Source: Pedobacter sp. PACM 27299
GTDB lineage: Bacteria; Bacteroidota; Bacteroidia; Sphingobacteriales; Sphingobacteriaceae
NCBI RefSeq assembly: GCF_001412655.1
Contig: NZ_CP012996.1
Coordinates: 4,898,001 to 4,962,000 of the forward strand
DNA length: 64,000 bases
Reading direction: 5' to 3'
The notes beneath the pieces are model-generated. The model had not been told where the DNA came from, ran no database searches, and saw only the letters and a list, made by a program, of their open reading frames with translations. Made by a program: the position numbers and the translations under genes. Below are positions 60,456 to 64,000 of the stretch, one piece after another (the first letter of the stretch is position 1; every line of letters begins with the position of its first letter).

Positions 60456-63266
60456 ATGACGACATCTATCGCAAACAGAACATTAATCATCAGTGCAATC
60501 ACTTCATTAATATTAAGCTTAACCGGGCTAAAAAGCTTCTCCCAGATCTTTAACTCCGAACAGAATCCTCTTAGTGTAAAATGGCGACAAATTAATGCCA
60601 CAGGATTTCGGATCATTTACCCAATAGAGCTGGAGAAAGAAGCCCAGCGCATGTCGAACACCATTACCAAGATCTATCCTTATGTAGGGGCGAGCCTAGG
60701 CCAGCAAAAGGCTAGTATTCCGATCCTTTTACAAAACCGGGGGGTCATCGCAAATGGCTTTGTGCAGCTGGCTCCAAAAAAATCCGAATTTTACACCACA
60801 CCTCCACAGCAATTCGATAGTCAGGATTGGCTCAACAACCTGGCGGTGCATGAGCTTCGCCATGTGGCGCAGTTTGATAAGCTGACTGGTGGCGCAGCAC
60901 ATCCCTTTCCAGAAACCGTGTACTTTGCATGGCTGGGTGTAAGCCTGCCGCTCTGGTATTTTGAAGGAGACGCAGTAAGTACAGAAACCTCACTTACCAA
61001 TGCCGGGCGTGGAAGAATTCCCAGCTGGATCATGCCTTATAGAACGCAGCTGCTGGAAGGGAAAAATTATTCCTATACCAAATCTAACTTTGATTCAGAG
61101 AAAGACCTGACCCCTGGCTATTACCAGCTGGGTTACACACTGGCTTCCGCCATTCGGGCATCTGCCGGAGAATTTGTGTTCGATAGTGTCCTTACTGATA
61201 TTAAAAAGCGCCCTGTCCGGCTGTACCCTTTCTCCAAAAGTCTGAAAAAATTTAGCGGAAAAGGCACCACAGATTGGTTTCATGCCAATACCGAAAAACT
61301 ACGGGAAGAATGGACAGCGCAAGCCAATAAAACGCCTTCCAAAGACTACGCTTCGCTAAATGGGAAACCGAATTACGCAACCAGCTATTTTTTGCCGGTC
61401 AAGATCAGCGACCAGAAGGTGTTGGCTTTGAAACAAAGTAAGGGAGAAACTCCTCATTTTGTGCTCATTAGCCCGGACAAAAAGGAAACAAGGCTAATTT
61501 CCATTGCTGGACAGGAACAGCCCTGGTTCAGCTATGCGAACGGTGTGGTAGTTTGGGATGAAATCAGATATGATCCCAGATACAGACAGCGCAATTACAG
61601 TGTGATCAACAGCTATGATTTAAAAACCGGCCGGAGCTATAAACTTAGCTCCCGAAGCAGGCTTTTCTCTCCTTCTCTATCCGCGGATGGCAAGAAAGTA
61701 GTTGTGGTGAGGTACGACCTGAGTAACAAAAGTAATCTGCTGGAACTGGATGCCGCAACAGGAGCAATTCTCCACACCTATCCAAACCCGGAAAACCTGA
61801 TCCTCCAAACCCCGGCCTTTAGTCCGGATGGCAGTTCGATTGCTTTTATCGCAGTGACTGAGCAAGGTAAATCTCTTCAGCAAATGGATCGCAGCGGAAA
61901 AACTGAAGTTTTAATCCCCGCTACACAACAGCAGCTGAGCAGACCAGTTTATTTTTCCAAAGGAATCGCTTTTAACGCGCACTACAACGGAATTGACAAC
62001 ATTTACTACATAGAACCGGAAACCAAAAAAATAAGTGCGCTGAGTGCCGCTAAATACGGTGCATTTAACCCTGCGTTCTCTGCCAATGAAAAATCCATGG
62101 TGTTCAATAATTACGGGATTGATGGTTATAATGTGGCAGAAACCGAGATACAGCCACAAGCCCCTGGAGAAAATCACTTTGTTTTTCTTGGAGCAGCCGC
62201 TGTAAAACAGGAAAATACCGGCAGTGTTTTTGCCAACATCCCCGATAGCACTTATGCTTCCAGGCCTTATGGTGGATTAAAAAATCTGTTTCAGGTTCAC
62301 AGTATCAATCCAGTGATTGAAGATGAATACCGTGGCGGCTTACAAATCAACTCAGATAACCTGCTGAATACGATGAATGTCTTTGCAGGCGTAAATTACT
62401 TTCGGGACCTGGGGAGATTTGAATACAATGCGGGATTTACCTATAAAGGATTTTATCCGATATTGAGTACCACCTACCGCAACAGACCAAGACGTGCTTT
62501 TTACAGCAGCAATAAAGGAGTTCAGCAGGGAGACTGGAGGGAAAACGACGTTCGCCTGGCCGCAACTTTACCGATCAGCCTGAACGCTTTAGATCATTTT
62601 TACAACTTCTCTTTCACAACGGCTACCAGTTATACCAAAAGGTATCAGCCTGAAAACATGCCGAATAACTACATCACCACCCTAAAATTCCCATTGGAAT
62701 ACAGCTTTAGCTTTACACACAGCATCCGGCAGTCGGAAAGGGATATTGCCCCAAAATGGGCCCAGGTAATGCGCTTAACCTATCTGCACCAACCCTTTGA
62801 CCCACAGCTGTCCGGTGATATTTTTTCAGCAGAAAGCTTCTTTTATTTCCCTGGATTCGCCAGAAATCACTCTTTCCTGGCCAATTTCAGCTACCAGCGC
62901 AGCTCTGGTGTGAGAAAATACGACCAGCAGATCAATACGGTATACGGCTATAATAACATTCCAGCGCTCAATATTCTTAAAAACACCTTATTGCTCAACT
63001 ACCGCTTCCCAATTGTTTTTCCTGATGCGGAAATTGGTCCTTTGGCATATATCAGAAACCTTCGTGGCGGCGTATTCTGTCACTATGAAAACCTTGGAGA
63101 AGACACAAATCTTGGTCAGCCTAAAACTTTTGGCTTCGAATTACGTAGTAGTATGAACTTACTTCGCTACCAGCCTGTGCTGGATGTAGGCGGCAGAGTC
63201 GTTTTTGTGAACAAAATGTATCACCAAAATCCTATCTTAGAATTACTTTTAAATTATAGCTTTTAA
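60456..63266 (+). CDS. Metallopeptidase-like domain fused to a TolB-type propeller and outer-membrane barrel
   Basis: This 936-residue protein has a signal peptide (ending near SFSQ, residue 30). Residues about 35-290 resemble a gluzincin metallopeptidase: HELRH at 132-136 fits H-E-x-x-H and EGDAV with E170 could be the third zinc ligand. Residues about 310-590 carry PD40/TolB-like propeller repeats (FSPSLSADGKKVVVV, PAFSPDGSSIAFI, PAFSANEKSMVF). The last 330 residues are a barrel ending ILELLLNYSF. All three parts seem intact. I infer a surface-anchored protease or protease-like scaffold; activity is not shown. Confidence 0.78.
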   Translation: MTTSIANRTLIISAITSLILSLTGLKSFSQIFNSEQNPLSVKWRQINATGFRIIYPIELEKEAQRMSNTITKIYPYVGASLGQQKASIPILLQNRGVIANGFVQLAPKKSEFYTTPPQQFDSQDWLNNLAVHELRHVAQFDKLTGGAAHPFPETVYFAWLGVSLPLWYFEGDAVSTETSLTNAGRGRIPSWIMPYRTQLLEGKNYSYTKSNFDSEKDLTPGYYQLGYTLASAIRASAGEFVFDSVLTDIKKRPVRLYPFSKSLKKFSGKGTTDWFHANTEKLREEWTAQANKTPSKDYASLNGKPNYATSYFLPVKISDQKVLALKQSKGETPHFVLISPDKKETRLISIAGQEQPWFSYANGVVVWDEIRYDPRYRQRNYSVINSYDLKTGRSYKLSSRSRLFSPSLSADGKKVVVVRYDLSNKSNLLELDAATGAILHTYPNPENLILQTPAFSPDGSSIAFIAVTEQGKSLQQMDRSGKTEVLIPATQQQLSRPVYFSKGIAFNAHYNGIDNIYYIEPETKKISALSAAKYGAFNPAFSANEKSMVFNNYGIDGYNVAETEIQPQAPGENHFVFLGAAAVKQENTGSVFANIPDSTYASRPYGGLKNLFQVHSINPVIEDEYRGGLQINSDNLLNTMNVFAGVNYFRDLGRFEYNAGFTYKGFYPILSTTYRNRPRRAFYSSNKGVQQGDWRENDVRLAATLPISLNALDHFYNFSFTTATSYTKRYQPENMPNNYITTLKFPLEYSFSFTHSIRQSERDIAPKWAQVMRLTYLHQPFDPQLSGDIFSAESFFYFPGFARNHSFLANFSYQRSSGVRKYDQQINTVYGYNNIPALNILKNTLLLNYRFPIVFPDAEIGPLAYIRNLRGGVFCHYENLGEDTNLGQPKTFGFELRSSMNLLRYQPVLDVGGRVVFVNKMYHQNPILELLLNYSF

Positions 63267-63269
63267 CAC

Positions 63270-63548
63270 ATGCGTACTAAAACCATTTTCATCATCATCT
63301 TTACCGTCCTGATTACTGTCTTTTTAATGATCAACACCGATAAGGTAAAGTTCGATTTCATTTTTGGAGAGGCAGATGTTTCTAAACTATTAGTGATTGG
63401 TGTCTGTACTTTTATTGGCTTTATATTGGGTTATATGGCCGGGCGACCAAAAGTGACCATCAGTACTTATGATAAAGAAAGTCCCCAGGAAGCTCCTGAG
63501 GACCATAAAAAATTGATCAGCGACGAAGATCGCGATTATATTAGCTAA
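63270..63548 (+). CDS. LapA-domain small membrane protein
   Basis: This 92-residue protein has two membrane segments (near 6-22 and 41-60) and a charged cytosolic tail (KESPQEAPEDHKKLISDEDRD). This is the LapA/DUF1049 pattern; in E. coli LapA works in lipopolysaccharide assembly control. It follows the metallopeptidase-like gene by 3 bases and overlaps the convergent PLP enzyme gene by 8. The E. coli role may not transfer, since there is no LapB gene here. Confidence 0.75.
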   Translation: MRTKTIFIIIFTVLITVFLMINTDKVKFDFIFGEADVSKLLVIGVCTFIGFILGYMAGRPKVTISTYDKESPQEAPEDHKKLISDEDRDYIS

Positions 63549-64000
63549 GTGCCTGTTTGATATCCCCAAGGATATCATTGATGTGCTCCAGGCCAATTGA
63601 CAAACGAACAGATCCTTGTTCAATACCAACCTCTAACCTTTGCTCTTCCGTTAATTTGGAGTGAGTACTGGTTGCAGGGTGTGTAGCGATAGATCTGGTA
63701 TCTCCAAGATTTGCAGAGATCGAGAACATTTTTAAGCTGTCCATGAATTTACCTGCTGCAGCTGCACCACCTTCAATAACCAGAGTCACGATGCCACCAC
63801 CTTGTTTCATTTGCTTTTTAGCAATGTCATATTGAGGGTGAGAAGGCAGGAAAGGATATCTCACTTTTTTAATGCGGGGATGACTTTCTAAGAATTCTGC
63901 TACTTTCAACGCATTTTCACAATGTCTGTCCATGCGAACAGCCAATGTTTCTAAACTTTTCGACAGCAACCAGGCATTGAACGGCGACATTGCCGGCCCA
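63541..64000 (-). CDS. Cys/Met-metabolism PLP enzyme (trans-sulfuration family), C-terminal part
   Basis: The frame is open to the window edge; about 152 C-terminal residues are present and the catalytic Lys lies outside. GPAMSPFNAWLLSKSLETLAVRM, then SLGDTRSIATHPATSTHS-like residues (ANLGDTRSIATHPA) and VRLSIGLEHINDILGDI, are signatures of cystathionine gamma-synthase, cystathionine gamma-lyase, O-acylhomoserine sulfhydrylase and methionine gamma-lyase. Which one cannot be told from this part. Its stop overlaps the LapA-domain gene tail to tail by 8 bases. Confidence 0.9.
   Translation of the reverse strand, partial: GPAMSPFNAWLLSKSLETLAVRMDRHCENALKVAEFLESHPRIKKVRYPFLPSHPQYDIAKKQMKQGGGIVTLVIEGGAAAAGKFMDSLKMFSISANLGDTRSIATHPATSTHSKLTEEQRLEVGIEQGSVRLSIGLEHINDILGDIKQALS

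Overview
The window looks like a chromosomal stretch from a member of the Bacteroidota, most likely Sphingobacteriaceae (Pedobacter-like). The reasons are a SusC/SusD outer-membrane pair, many signal peptides ending in a Gln-containing 'AQ' site, promoter-like TAnnTTTG elements in place of sigma70 boxes, few Shine-Dalgarno sequences, and neighbour pairs I know from this phylum (DUF3822-rsmD-coaD, NUDIX-pyrE-SRPBCC, DUF4290-murA). The DNA is AT-rich and densely coded. I see no rRNA, tRNA, insertion sequence, phage gene or CRISPR array. The species assignment is inference.

Layout. 0-10 kb: rsmD, coaD, a NUDIX gene, pyrE with an SRPBCC gene, an exported EEP-type phosphoesterase with an MFS transporter, clpB, and two outer-membrane barrel paralogues. 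10-19 kb: an Fsr-like MFS exporter; a carbohydrate module of two GT4 glycosyltransferases (one fused to an alpha/alpha-barrel domain) convergent with a GH130 phosphorylase-type gene; a third barrel paralogue behind a leader rich in inverted repeats; a C1 peptidase. 19-27 kb: a DPP-IV-type S9 peptidase, tandem CE4 lipoproteins, a GreA-like factor, a nitroreductase, a protein of unknown function, and an ABC-F ATPase.

27-38 kb is the most interesting part. A His-rich lipoprotein and a MerC-family protein are divergent. Next comes an operon of a 46-residue lipoprotein, an ABC ATPase, an FtsX-like permease with a His/Asp-rich loop, a DUF3299-like protein and a Fur-family (Zur-like) regulator. A SusC-SusD-RidA-M19 dipeptidase operon faces it. 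A 17-bp palindrome of the form TTGCAA-N5-TTGCAA recurs at the promoters of all four transcription units, with a further copy behind the SusC promoter. I infer a zinc-responsive regulon that includes a dedicated TonB-dependent import system. A (TTGG)12 tetranucleotide tract lies between the SusC promoter and its start codon.

38-45 kb: a SlyD-type isomerase, a small zone of gene remnants, then a dipeptide epimerase, a MarR regulator, a GH25 lysozyme and an M20 dipeptidase. 45-64 kb: a YdbS/YdbT pair, UvrD/PcrA helicase, DUF4290-murA, a cystathionine beta-synthase-type gene, dprA, a spacer with degenerate coding-like tandem repeats, rsmG with a GT2 gene, tgt-lptF/G-eamA, a large metallopeptidase-like/propeller/barrel fusion, a LapA-domain protein, and the 3' part of a Cys/Met-metabolism PLP enzyme.

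Residue-level oddities are an Asp at the catalytic Cys position of MurA (predicts fosfomycin insensitivity), loss of all three zinc-ligand cysteines in Tgt, and an ABC-F protein in which one of the two composite ATP sites looks dead.
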